Shown: positions 18,526 to 27,006, numbered from the stretch's first letter. The stretch is DNA of 64,000 nt from Gemmatimonadales bacterium (GCA_024278175.1 JAJRTS010000071.1:62001-126000); one strand, 5' to 3'. Numbers and translations are program-made. Notes: generated by a model from the sequence alone, not told the origin.

Positions 18526-19194
18526 CTAAAACCTGTAAAAAATGCTCGTACCAATCACCGGATCGTGGTCCCAGTTGCTATTGGCGGGGAGCCTGTCCGA
18601 GCGATACTGGAAATAGAGCGAGAAGACCACGGGTTTGTTCAGCCCCCACTTGAACCCGGTAGCCAGCCAGTTGGTATTGTAGCGGGAATGCGGGCCCAGG
18701 CTGGAAGTCTGTAGCCAGAAATCGTTGTAGGTAATCCAGGCGCAGCGCACTTTGCCCAGCATAAAGCGGTGGGTCAGGCGGGGACGGATGCGGATAAACT
18801 CCCGGCCCTCGTCGTTGAGCTGAGCGTGAACCCTGGTGCGAATGTCGAAAGTGGTTGTCCCGTTGTGGTAGAGCTTGAACACCGGATCGATAAAAATGTT
18901 GTACTGCCTGCGCCACCGGCCGTCGTACTCCTGGGGCTTGACCCGAAAGAGAACCATCAGGTTCAGCCAGCGGTTGCTGATCTTGATGTTAGGCCCGATT
19001 TCCCAGCGCAGCCAGTAGAAATCGGAGACGTTGTCGCGGATGCGCAGTTGGATGTCGCTTTTGAGCGAAACCCGGTCAGTTATTTTTTTCTGGATACCGT
19101 ACTCGCCCCAATGTTCCAGCCTGCCCGCAAGACAAGAGTCAGTCGCCATCAGAAGAACCGCAAGGGTTAATACTGGTAATAGCAGTTTATGCAT
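18526..19194 (-). CDS. DUF2490-type outer-membrane beta-barrel protein
   Basis: 222 residues with a clear signal peptide (MHKLLLPVLTLAVLLMATDSCLA). Cleavage or lipidation at the Cys is possible. The mature part is a run of alternating amphipathic strands (WLRWEIGPNIKISNRWLNLMVLFRVKP, TFDIRTRVHAQLND, FIRIRPRLTHRF, VFSLYFQYRSD) ending in Phe (GTSIFYRF), the usual end of an outer-membrane barrel. This matches the DUF2490 family, whose function is not established. It follows modC by 30 bp, so it may be cotranscribed with the molybdate transporter and could help molybdate cross the outer membrane. That last point is inference. Confidence 0.7.
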   Translation of the reverse strand: MHKLLLPVLTLAVLLMATDSCLAGRLEHWGEYGIQKKITDRVSLKSDIQLRIRDNVSDFYWLRWEIGPNIKISNRWLNLMVLFRVKPQEYDGRWRRQYNIFIDPVFKLYHNGTTTFDIRTRVHAQLNDEGREFIRIRPRLTHRFMLGKVRCAWITYNDFWLQTSSLGPHSRYNTNWLATGFKWGLNKPVVFSLYFQYRSDRLPANSNWDHDPVIGTSIFYRF

Positions 19195-19224
19195 ACGGTT
19201 ATCTCAAACTCTTTAGATCCGAGT

Positions 19225-20358
19225 TTAACCGGCCATCTCATTTTCGAAGTCCTCATCGGCGCCGAGCGCCACGGTTCTCATCGCATTGGCCTTTACTATT
19301 ACATGCACGTCTTTACCCTGCTCAAGCTCCAGCTCGCTCAGCGCCTGCTCGGTGACCACTGCCCTGACCCGCTGGCCGACATCCACCGTGACAATCGTCC
19401 TGTCGCGTAAGCGCTCGAACGAAACCACTTTTCCCGGCCAGATATTGCGGCTGGAGAGCCGGGGAAGCTCCCCGACAGAGAGGATGATCTCATCGGCCCG
19501 GAAAGTGACATAGCAGCCCTGGCCCGGACGATGGTTGTCGGCCGTGACTGTTATCATCAGGTTCTGGGCACGGACCTTGCTGAAACCTCCCTTGCTGTCT
19601 ACTTCCGCGATACGGCCCTCGATAATGTTCTCTATCGAGTCCACACTGATCACCTTGGCCGCCGCGGCCAAAACATCGTGAGGATGCCCCAGGGCCGACA
19701 CCCGCGAGTGCTTGCGATGGTCGCTGTCCTCCTCGACCACCATCAGCGCCACCGTGTCGCAGAGAGCGCTGATATCGGCGAAAACATGGCTGACATAAAC
19801 CATCGGAATCGACAATTCGTTCTTGAGCCGCAGCAGGTAGGCCAGGATCCTGTCGCGCAGCTTGCCGTCCAGGCCGGTCAACGGCTCGTCGAGCAACAGC
19901 ACGTTCGGACTGGTGAGCAGGGCGCGGCCAATCGCCACTCTTCTGCGCTCCCCTCCGCTTAGCTGTGCCACTCCGCGATCCAGCAGCCTTTTGAGATCGA
20001 GCAGAGCGAAAATGTCTTGTGGCTGGAGTTGTCGCTGTGAGGGTGCTATTCTCTCGTAACCGAACAGCAGATTTTTCCGGACGCTTAAGTGGGGAAACAG
20101 CAGGTTATCCTGAAACACCACGCCCAGCCTGCGGCGCTCTGTCGGGACATTGGCACCGGTTTCCGAGTTAAACAGGTCTGTGCTTCCATTGACCCGGATC
20201 AGTCCCGAGTGCGGATGGATTATCCCCATCAGCGCCAGCAGCAGCGTGGTCTTGCCCGCTCCAGAGGGGCCGATCAGCCCGGTAACCTGGCTCCGGCTGC
20301 TGACCGATACGTCGAGGTCGAACACGCCCCTGGTGATTTTGAAATCGAGCTCCAGCAT
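19225..20358 (-). CDS. modC: molybdate ABC transporter ATP-binding protein
   Basis: 377 residues. ATPase domain: Walker A GPSGAGKTTL, Q-loop VFQDNLLFPHL, signature LSGGERRRVAIGRAL, Walker B VLLLDEPLTGLD, H-loop VYVSHV. The C-terminal 85 residues form a TOBE/MOP oxyanion-binding domain (SRNIWPGKVVSFERLRDRTIVTVDVGQRVRAVVTEQAL), which fits ModC. The ATG is 2 nt after the modB stop. Tungstate or sulfate importers share the fold, but the neighbouring modA, modB, moaA and storage genes point to molybdate. Confidence 0.92.
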   Translation of the reverse strand: MLELDFKITRGVFDLDVSVSSRSQVTGLIGPSGAGKTTLLLALMGIIHPHSGLIRVNGSTDLFNSETGANVPTERRRLGVVFQDNLLFPHLSVRKNLLFGYERIAPSQRQLQPQDIFALLDLKRLLDRGVAQLSGGERRRVAIGRALLTSPNVLLLDEPLTGLDGKLRDRILAYLLRLKNELSIPMVYVSHVFADISALCDTVALMVVEEDSDHRKHSRVSALGHPHDVLAAAAKVISVDSIENIIEGRIAEVDSKGGFSKVRAQNLMITVTADNHRPGQGCYVTFRADEIILSVGELPRLSSRNIWPGKVVSFERLRDRTIVTVDVGQRVRAVVTEQALSELELEQGKDVHVIVKANAMRTVALGADEDFENEMAG

Positions 20359-20360
20359 GA

Positions 20361-21038
20361 TCAGTTCCCGTGTCCGGACTTAAAGCGCCTGGTCCCGACC
20401 CTGGCCACAAGCGCCTCGCTGGCCAACAGCGCCAGCGCACTCAGCGCCAGCGAGATAACGACCAGGCGCATCACTTCCGCCTCGTGGCCGGGAGCCTGGT
20501 GGTGATGAAATATTTCCAGGGGAATGGTACGGTTGCCCTGGGTGCCCGCGCTCACCATCGCCGTGGCGCCGAACTCGCCCAGAGCCCTGGCGAAACAGAG
20601 CACTCCGCCAGCGACAAGCCCCGGCCAGGACAGCGGCAAAGTGACTGTAAAAAACGTTCGCAAGGGTGAACAGCCCAGCGTACGCGCGGCCGATTCCAGG
20701 CGCGGATCCACATGCTCGAATGCGTTACGCACCGAGCGCACCAGCAGCGGGAAACCCATCACAGTCGCGGCGATAGCCATCCCTGTCCAGGTGAACACAA
20801 CCCGGATGCCCAGCTGACCCAGCAGGCTGCCGATAAAACTCTGGGTGCCGAAAGCTTTGATCAGGAAAAAACCGGTAACTACCGGGGGAATTACCAGGGG
20901 CAGGAAAATCACAGTTTCGACAACCGATTTTCCGGGGAACTTGCGGCGGGCCAGCAACCAGGCCAGCCCCACGCCAGGGACGATACCCAGCGCGACGGCC
21001 AGCGTGCCCATATAGATTGACAGCCAGATCGACGACAT
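20361..21038 (-). CDS. modB: molybdate ABC transporter permease
   Basis: 225 residues from the ATG at 21038, which has GAGAG upstream. Five or six membrane helices. The EAA loop that docks onto ModC is AARTLGCSPLRTFFTVTLPLSWPGLVAGGVLCFARALGEFGAT, with the conserved ARALGEFG ending of molybdate/sulfate permeases. The promoter-proximal partner modA is separated from it by the 224-bp repeat copy C, which interrupts an otherwise tight operon. Confidence 0.93.
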   Translation of the reverse strand: MSSIWLSIYMGTLAVALGIVPGVGLAWLLARRKFPGKSVVETVIFLPLVIPPVVTGFFLIKAFGTQSFIGSLLGQLGIRVVFTWTGMAIAATVMGFPLLVRSVRNAFEHVDPRLESAARTLGCSPLRTFFTVTLPLSWPGLVAGGVLCFARALGEFGATAMVSAGTQGNRTIPLEIFHHHQAPGHEAEVMRLVVISLALSALALLASEALVARVGTRRFKSGHGN

Positions 21039-21076
21039 TTCGCTCTCTAGTATCGACAATTCCTGCTCCAGCCAAG

Positions 21077-21300
21077 GGGGCGTTGAAATAAAACTCTCAA
21101 CGCCCTCTAATAGAATATTTTACCTGTAGAATATTTCACCTGGTTGGTTGTCAAGGGCAAGGCAAGCCGTTTCTTTGGCTGATCCTGTTCATTGCGTTAT
21201 ACCAAGCAGTTACACTGCCTCCACCAACTGTCGGCAGCTATGTCGAGAAACGGCCCTTGACAACCCCAATGCCCACGTTTTTGTTATTTTTCAACACGCT
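21077..21300 (+). repeat. dispersed palindromic intergenic repeat, copy C, inside the mod operon
   Basis: 224 bp: small hairpin GGGCGTTGA...TCAACGCCC (21078-21106), left arm TTGTCAAGGGC (21148-21158) with AAGGCAAGCCGTTTCTTT, a variable middle including TATACCAAGCAGTTAC, right arm GAAACGGCCCTTGACAA (21247-21263), and end box TTATTTTTCAACACGCT (to 21300). It lies 16 bp past the modA stop and 38 bp before modB. It is about 18 bp longer than copies A and B, mostly in the first spacer. Confidence 0.85.
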
Positions 21301-21316
21301 GCTAAACTATGGCCGC

Positions 21317-22117
21317 TCAGGGCCGCTTGAACCCGTACTTATCCAGAACGGCCAGGAACTCATCGCTGGTGAGAAATTGCATGAACCTGCCGGCTTCCTG
21401 CTTACGGGAACTGGCGCTCACGATGGCGGCGTGATAGGTAATCGGCTTGTGGGAGCTCTCAGCGAACGTAAACAAGGTCCGCACCTTGCTGCTGCGGGCG
21501 GCGTCGGTGGCGTAGACTATTGCCGCGCTGACATCCCCCTGCTCCGCATAGCGAAGAGTCGCGCTGACATTGGGCGCCAGCACGACCTTTTCCCCGGCTG
21601 CGAGATTATCCCACAAGCCGTAGTGCTCCAGCGCCTGTTTTGCATATTGCCCGGCCGGCACGTGCTCCGGATCACCGATACTCAACCTCTCGGTCCCGGC
21701 CAACTCCCGGGCCGACTTAATCCCGCTACGAACCGGCAGCGGTTCCACGCAAACCAGTGAGTTACGCGCGAACACAAACTGACTGGCCCCATCCACCAGT
21801 TTTTTCCGTCCGGCATATTCGATCCAGCGCTGACTGGCTGAAATGAAGATATCCGTAGGGGAACCGGTCTCGATCTTACGCGCCAGCGACCCGGAGGAAG
21901 CAAACTCGAATCCGACCTCGATGCCGGTGGAGGCGTAAAACTCCTTCGCCGCCTCGGTTATCAGGTCCGTGGTGCTGGCAGCGGCATAGATTACAATTTG
22001 CGACTTCGGCTGCTTGCCGCCTTCGCCGCAGGCAGCCATGAACACGAACAGAGATGCGCAAACCAGAGCCGCCGCCGTCGGGCCGGTTGTCCCGCCCGAA
22101 CCTTTTATCAAAGACAT
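21317..22117 (-). CDS. modA: molybdate-binding periplasmic lipoprotein
   Basis: 266 residues. Lipoprotein signal with lipobox FMAAC near residue 30, so anchored rather than free. ModA features: IVIYAAASTTDLITEAAKEF, GFEFASSGSLARKIETGSPTDIFISAS (oxyanion contacts from the Ser residues), IGDPEHVPAGQYAKQAL, VAPNVSATLRYAEQGDVSAAIVYATDA, and the C-terminal GRFMQFLTSDE. The ATG at 22117 is preceded by GAGGTGA. It feeds ModB/ModC. Confidence 0.93.
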   Translation of the reverse strand: MSLIKGSGGTTGPTAAALVCASLFVFMAACGEGGKQPKSQIVIYAAASTTDLITEAAKEFYASTGIEVGFEFASSGSLARKIETGSPTDIFISASQRWIEYAGRKKLVDGASQFVFARNSLVCVEPLPVRSGIKSARELAGTERLSIGDPEHVPAGQYAKQALEHYGLWDNLAAGEKVVLAPNVSATLRYAEQGDVSAAIVYATDAARSSKVRTLFTFAESSHKPITYHAAIVSASSRKQEAGRFMQFLTSDEFLAVLDKYGFKRP

Positions 22118-22242
22118 TCTCACCTCGACAAAATCCTGTTCCGCTCAGGGAAGACCGATAGCAAAGAGACGGCCCACTCCCCCCCTCTTGCGCCTAAGCC
22201 TTTCCGGCCCGCTTGCGGACAACTGCTTGCAAGCTGCCGGCC

Positions 22243-23058
22243 TCAGCCCTTGTAAATCCGTGTGCCCGTGTGTTTACCTGCCAGCGCGCTGGTGATATTG
22301 CCGGGTTTGAGACCGTTGATGATCTCAAGGTACTTGACGTTTTTGCTGCGCTGAAGGTAATCAAGCACAACGCGCTCCACCACCAGGTCGTCCAGGTCGC
22401 GCTCCCTCAGCTCACTGACCGTGATTTCGGGAATGAACTCGGCCTTGGGGTCCTTCTTGGGATCGTTGGTGTACAGGCCGTCCTCGTCCTTGATATAAAG
22501 CACGCTCTCCGTACCCAGGAACTCCGCTGTGAGGAACACGCCGGTATCGGTGCGGTTGTCGGGGATCGAACCTTTCTGGGGCACCTCTTCCCAGTAGGTG
22601 AACGGCGGCATGCCGACCATGATCGGAATACAGCCGAGCTTGAAGAACAGCGGCAGCATCTCGAACTGCTCGGTGGAGATGTGGATTCCGCCGTGCTTGG
22701 CCAGCAGCATCTGCAAAATACGTGCGTTCTGCAGGGCGATAGAGCCACCCAGTGCCGCCAGAAATCCCGGGGGCAGTTCCAGGTCGATCGCGATCTCGTA
22801 GGCGTGACGCGCCCGGGTGCCGCCGCCGGAGCAGATCATGATTTTATTGCTCTCGTGGTTGGCGACAATCTCGTTGAGGATCGGGAACAGCGCCTTACGT
22901 CCGCGGTCCATGATGCTCTGGCCGCCGATTTTCATCAGCCTGACGCCGGGGATGATTCTGATCGGCTTATCGCTGGTGGCTTCCAGCAGGCTCTTGTCGC
23001 TGAGCGACTCGTGCTCGAACCTGGTCCAGATATCCCGTGCCGCATCTTTCTTACCCAT
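22243..23058 (-). CDS. molybdenum storage protein subunit, paralogue 1 (MosB-like)
   Basis: 271 residues, amino-acid-kinase/UMP-kinase fold. It matches the beta-type subunit of the Azotobacter molybdenum storage protein closely as I recall that family: VRLMKIGGQSIMDRG, GGGTRARHAYEI, LLAKHGGIHI, GMPPFTYWE, YIKDEDGLYTNDP, EIINGLKPGNITSALAGKHTGTRI. Storage proteins pack ATP-dependent polyoxomolybdate clusters inside a hexameric cage. This paralogue keeps the nucleotide-phosphate Lys in KIGG, which the other two lack, so it is the best candidate ATP-using subunit. ATG preceded by GGAGG. It lies directly upstream of modA. Confidence 0.85.
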   Translation of the reverse strand: MGKKDAARDIWTRFEHESLSDKSLLEATSDKPIRIIPGVRLMKIGGQSIMDRGRKALFPILNEIVANHESNKIMICSGGGTRARHAYEIAIDLELPPGFLAALGGSIALQNARILQMLLAKHGGIHISTEQFEMLPLFFKLGCIPIMVGMPPFTYWEEVPQKGSIPDNRTDTGVFLTAEFLGTESVLYIKDEDGLYTNDPKKDPKAEFIPEITVSELRERDLDDLVVERVVLDYLQRSKNVKYLEIINGLKPGNITSALAGKHTGTRIYKG

Positions 23059-23124
23059 TCATCCTCCGTATTTATCTTATATATTTGCAGATATGCGATT
23101 CATCCAAAGTATGACCGCAGGGCC

Positions 23125-24003
23125 TTATTTGCCGTTGCCGCCCACATCGGCGGCTACGCTCACCGAGCTTTTCGACTCGTCCTTGAAGATAACGGTTCCC
23201 ACTTTCTCACCGTTGAGCGCCCTGGTCAGGTTACCGCGCACCAGGCCGTTGATGATATAGATTTTCTTGCTCCGGCGGCAGCGAGCCATCACCTCAAGCA
23301 CCGAGCGCTCGATTATCAACTCGTTGAGGTCCATCTCCAGCAGCTTCTGCACACTGATCTTCCCGATCAACTCCGCGTCCGGGTTCTTGCGCGGGTCCTC
23401 GGTGAACAGGCCATCCTGGTCCTTGATATAAATCATCGACCGGGTGCCCAGCACCTCGCTGACCATGTAGATCCCGAAATCCGGCCCATAGTCCGGGATA
23501 TTACCCACTTTCGGCGGTTTTTCCCAGTACATGTGCGGAGGCATCGGCACCATGATCGGGATCATCCCGGCGTGGATGTACATCGAGAGTTCCTCGAAAT
23601 GTTCGCGGGTCATCCTGATTCCGCCATGCTTGGCCAGCAGGGCGTAAAGAATCCTGGCGTTCTGTTCCTCGATCCCGCTGACCAACATCGACAGCCCGCC
23701 GGGCGGGAGGCCGAAATCGAGTCCCACCGAGTATGAATGCCGCACGCGGATCCCCCCGCTGACAGAGAGGATCATCCCGTGCTTGCCCTTGTTCTCCACA
23801 ATCTCTTCCACCAGCGGGTAAACCGCTTTTTTACCCTTGTCGATAATACTTTTTCCGCCGATCATGATCACGTTCTGATCCGGCAGAACCGCGATCTGCT
23901 TGTTTGTGTCCGTCGAGGACAGTACATCCTTACCCAGCAGGGACTCGCGCATAAACCTGCTCTTGATGTGGGTCCGGCTGAACCCCTTCTTATGTGCCGG
24001 CAT
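23125..24003 (-). CDS. molybdenum storage protein subunit, paralogue 2
   Basis: 292 residues, same fold and block order as the 22243 gene: VIMIGGKSIIDKG, SVSGGIRVRHSYSVGLDFGLPPG, ILYALLAKHGGIRM, MPPHMYWEKPP, YIKDQDGLFTEDP, YIINGLVRGNLTRALNGEKVGTVIFKDE. The KIGG lysine is Met here (MIGG), so nucleotide use may be altered. The C-terminal 15 residues (SSVSVAADVGGNGK) are an extra tail. ATG at 24003 is preceded by GGAGGGAG. It is 66 bp from paralogue 1 and 31 bp from the ECF-like gene. Confidence 0.85.
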   Translation of the reverse strand: MPAHKKGFSRTHIKSRFMRESLLGKDVLSSTDTNKQIAVLPDQNVIMIGGKSIIDKGKKAVYPLVEEIVENKGKHGMILSVSGGIRVRHSYSVGLDFGLPPGGLSMLVSGIEEQNARILYALLAKHGGIRMTREHFEELSMYIHAGMIPIMVPMPPHMYWEKPPKVGNIPDYGPDFGIYMVSEVLGTRSMIYIKDQDGLFTEDPRKNPDAELIGKISVQKLLEMDLNELIIERSVLEVMARCRRSKKIYIINGLVRGNLTRALNGEKVGTVIFKDESKSSVSVAADVGGNGK

Positions 24004-24034
24004 AGAACTCCCTCCATAACAGCGCCCGCCAAGC

Positions 24035-25135
24035 TCAGGCGCCATCTATCTTGATGTGACCGACCAGATATCTCGAAACCGGCGCCGACAGCACCCCGAA
24101 CAGGCACTGCGACACGACAGGCAGGACCAGCAGCAGGTAGAACTCGGCCGGCATCCTGAACAGCAGCGACAGGATCAGCACCGCCGACGCGCGCGCCACA
24201 CCAGCCACCAGTCCGATAAACGCATACAGTATCAGCGAGCGGGACCCGCCCGACGCTCTGACCAGCAAGTCGACAGTCAGCGCGGGCAGGAAATGCTGGA
24301 AGATGTCGAAAACCCCGAACCGTCCAAAACCGGCCAGAAAGTTGATCGCCCCGCTCACCACCCCGATATTAGTAGCCGCCAGCCTTGTACGTGTCAGCGT
24401 GGCCGCGGCGATATACGCCGGTACAATCACAAGATTTTTAATTCCCGGAGCCAGCGGAAAGCCGGGCGCAATCTTGATAAATCTCACTCCCACCACCACG
24501 ATAGTCAAAGCGAAAACCAGCGCCCGATCACTATCGGCAAACGTTTGGCGCGCCGTGGCCAGCCGGCTGTTGACCAGTTCATCCACAACGGTGAAATCGC
24601 CCTTGAACAACCTCTTGAGAAATATTCTCTTCCCGCCGCCGCTCTGAGCGCCATCCTTTCCGCCCTTTGCCTTTCCGCCGCCTCCAAGTCCTCCCCGGCC
24701 CTCGAAATAGCCCAGAGTCGACTCGAATAACTGCGCCAGTTCACGGCTCATTCCCAGGCCCGTCAGGCCGCTCACATACTGCTGGCGGCTAAGGCCGTGG
24801 CGAATCAGGACACCGGCGGCCAGGATCGTGAGCAGCCGCACGCACATGGCCGCGCCCTCTATCGCTCCGGCGGTACTGACATTCAGGTCCCAGCCGCCGA
24901 GGCGCAGCAGGGTAAAATCCCTATCGGCCGTAAACAGAGAGTAAAACACCAGGATCATCGCCATGAAAACGGCGCTCTTGCGCAACACGCGCAACTGGGC
25001 CGCCGGTACCCCGGCGGCCAGCCAGAGCACCACCTGAAGGGCCAGCAGAGCCAGCACTCCCCGCTGGCCAAGAACGAATACGGCTGTCGAGACCGCCAGC
25101 AGATAGACAATCTTCAGCCGTGGCGAGATGATCAC
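24035..25135 (-). CDS. ECF-transporter-like membrane protein (T-component half plus extra membrane half)
   Basis: 366 residues. Residues 1-130 resemble the membrane part of a CbiQ/EcfT transmembrane component (LKIVYLLAVSTAVFVL, FYSLFTADRDF, MCVRLLTILAAGVLI, LTGLGMSRELAQLF). A Gly/Lys-rich linker (about 145-170) and a charged helix (FKGDFTVVDELVNSRLATARQTF) follow. Residues 205-366 add five more membrane segments resembling an S-component-like or second transport domain (AATNIGVVSGAINFLAGFG, LILYAFIGLVAGVARASAV). No ECF ATPase is adjacent. Its place between storage-protein genes suggests metal or oxyanion movement, but the substrate is unknown. GTG start at 25135 is the likely start. Confidence 0.5.
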   Translation of the reverse strand: MIISPRLKIVYLLAVSTAVFVLGQRGVLALLALQVVLWLAAGVPAAQLRVLRKSAVFMAMILVFYSLFTADRDFTLLRLGGWDLNVSTAGAIEGAAMCVRLLTILAAGVLIRHGLSRQQYVSGLTGLGMSRELAQLFESTLGYFEGRGGLGGGGKAKGGKDGAQSGGGKRIFLKRLFKGDFTVVDELVNSRLATARQTFADSDRALVFALTIVVVGVRFIKIAPGFPLAPGIKNLVIVPAYIAAATLTRTRLAATNIGVVSGAINFLAGFGRFGVFDIFQHFLPALTVDLLVRASGGSRSLILYAFIGLVAGVARASAVLILSLLFRMPAEFYLLLVLPVVSQCLFGVLSAPVSRYLVGHIKIDGA

Positions 25136-25231
25136 TCTCAGGTCCAGCCTCCGCTTTGCGGGAAAAATCGATACTCCTGCAAAGTCTACTGTTTGATTTT
25201 CGGCGCGCCTTGAGCGCAGCCGATCAGTTCA

Positions 25232-26110
25232 CTAAGCCTTTTGCCGGCCCCCGGACTCGTCTTTGAAAATCACCGTGCCCACGTTCTCACCCGCCAGCGC
25301 TTTTTCGATATTGCCCTTCACCAGGCCGTTTACCAGATAGATTTCCTTGGCGTGATGGGCTCTGCACATATTTTTCAGCACGGTGCGGTGGATCGGCAGG
25401 TCGTCCAGATCCAGCGCCAGCAACTCCTGGGCGCTGATCCTGGGAATGAACTCCGCCTTATCGGGATACTTGTGCGGGTCGAGAGTATAAAGCCCTTTTA
25501 CATCCTTGGCATATACAATCCGCCGCAGACCCAGGACCTCGGCCATGATATACATGCCGAAATCCGAGCCGTATTCAGGGAGATTGCCCATCATGCTGGG
25601 TTTTTCCCAGAAGTGGTACGGCGGAATCGCTATTGAAATCGGGATCATATCGGAGTAGACATAGAGGGGAAGCTTGTCAAAATGCTCGCGGGCCATCCAC
25701 ATCCCGCCGTGCTTTGCCAGCAGGGCGTAAAGCACCCGCGCGTACTGGCCCTCCACCGCACCGGCCAACATCGCCATCCCCCCGATCGGCAGGCCGTAAT
25801 CGAGACCCATGTACCAGGTGTGACGGTTACGCACGCCGCCGCTGACTCCCAGGATCATCCGGTAGCCCAGTTGCTCGCGGCAACGCACTACCTCCTCGAC
25901 CACCTGCAGGATCGGCTCGCGGCCCCGGTCCATGATGCTCCTGCCGCCGATAAACACCAGGTCCACGTCCGGCAGCACCGAAAGCTCGGAGCCGGCCCAC
26001 ATTTCCTCTTCGAACAGGTGCTTGCCCATCAGCGACTCGCGGGTAAAGCGGCTCTGCATGTGGGCGCGCTTGCTCTCGGGCTCTGTCCGCTCGTGCTGCT
26101 TGTTCGCCAT
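25232..26110 (-). CDS. molybdenum storage protein subunit, paralogue 3
   Basis: 292 residues, first gene of the molybdenum run. Blocks: VDLVFIGGRSIMDRG, GVSGGVRNRHTWYMGLDYGLPIGG, LLAKHGGMWM, AIPPYHFWEKPSMMG, YAKDVKGLYTLDPHKYP, YLVNGLVKGNIEKALAGENVGTVIFKDE. It is closer to paralogue 2 than to 1. The KIGG lysine is Phe (FIGG), and the acidic KDEDG segment has become KDVKG, so it is the most diverged at nucleotide-contact positions. ATG follows GAGAGGAACG. A separate promoter could lie in the 160 bp upstream. Confidence 0.82.
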   Translation of the reverse strand: MANKQHERTEPESKRAHMQSRFTRESLMGKHLFEEEMWAGSELSVLPDVDLVFIGGRSIMDRGREPILQVVEEVVRCREQLGYRMILGVSGGVRNRHTWYMGLDYGLPIGGMAMLAGAVEGQYARVLYALLAKHGGMWMAREHFDKLPLYVYSDMIPISIAIPPYHFWEKPSMMGNLPEYGSDFGMYIMAEVLGLRRIVYAKDVKGLYTLDPHKYPDKAEFIPRISAQELLALDLDDLPIHRTVLKNMCRAHHAKEIYLVNGLVKGNIEKALAGENVGTVIFKDESGGRQKA

Positions 26111-26272
26111 CTAGCGTTCCTCTCATCTTGTCTGATTCAAGCCGCTGTTGTCCGCCAGGTGATTAATCACCTGCTTAGGCAGTAGGGAATCTACGGCGCA
26201 ATATGTAGAAAGAAAAGCTAATATCCACGGGAACCAATGTCAATTCTAAATCATGGTCCGAGGAGGAATGGT

Positions 26273-27006
26273 TCAGGCTATCCAGCGATGTTTGATATTG
26301 CGCAGGCTGACCAGGAAGAGCAGGACACAGAACGAGGTGAGCAGCAGGAAATTCAGCCACAGCGGCAGGCGGCCCGCACCGTTGACCGCATGGTGCATGA
26401 TATCCGCACCGTATGTGAGGGGAAGCAGATAACTGAGCGGCTGGAGCGCAACCGGCAATGCGGCCACGGGGAAAACAGGCCGCAGAGAAACACCATCGGG
26501 AAGCGGAAGAAATTGCTGAATGTCTGGGCCTCGAAAACCTCGCTGACACTTACAGCGATAAACAGGCCCAGAAAAGTAGAGCTGACCGCGATCAACGCCA
26601 CACTGCCGGCCAGCGCCGCCCAACCAATCCCGGAGATGTCGATCAGAAAAGAAGCGATCAGCACCGGAATACACGCGTTGACAATCCCGAAGAAAATCGC
26701 TCCGCCGGTCTTGGCCAGCATCAGCAGGCGCAGCGGCACCGGAGAGAGCAGCAGACGCTCGAACGACCTGCCCTTGCGCTCGAACGTAACTGTGACCGCC
26801 AGCATCGAGGTGGTGCCGAACAGGATACTCATCGCCATCACGCCCGGCAGGATCATGCGGATATCCACCGGGGTCTGGCTCCTGATGAAAAACATCCCTG
26901 TCCAGGCCACCGGAAAGAGAATCCCCCAGCTCAGGTTAGGCGGCTTGAGGTAGTAGGTCCGCATGTCCTTGAGCACGATACACCAGAACGCCTCCCAGTG
27001 TCTCAT
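26273..27006 (-). CDS. ABC-2 type export permease, interrupted by a frameshift
   Basis: The intact protein would be 244 residues with six membrane helices and the ABC-2 pattern (LKPPNLSWGILFPVAWTGMFF, VTFERKGRSFERLLLSPVPLRLLMLAKT, SNFFRFPMVFLCGLF then FPVAALPVALQPLSYLLPLTYGADIMHH). The frame breaks at the A4/T4 run 26472-26475, where one extra T (TTTT to TTTTT) restores the reading to the stop at 26273. As sequenced, translation would run into an unrelated tail and stop at 26353. The ATG overlaps the ATPase stop (ATGA at 27003-27006), so the two are coupled. Confidence 0.85.

Noticed and set aside
3705-21300. The repeats considered as a CRISPR array.
   Set aside because: Copies are kilobases apart, about 206-224 bp long and internally palindromic; there are no regular spacers and no cas genes.
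22213-23736. 507-codon plus-strand frame across two storage-protein genes.
   Set aside because: It spans the antisense of two minus-strand genes with clear family motifs and start signals, so it is a shadow.
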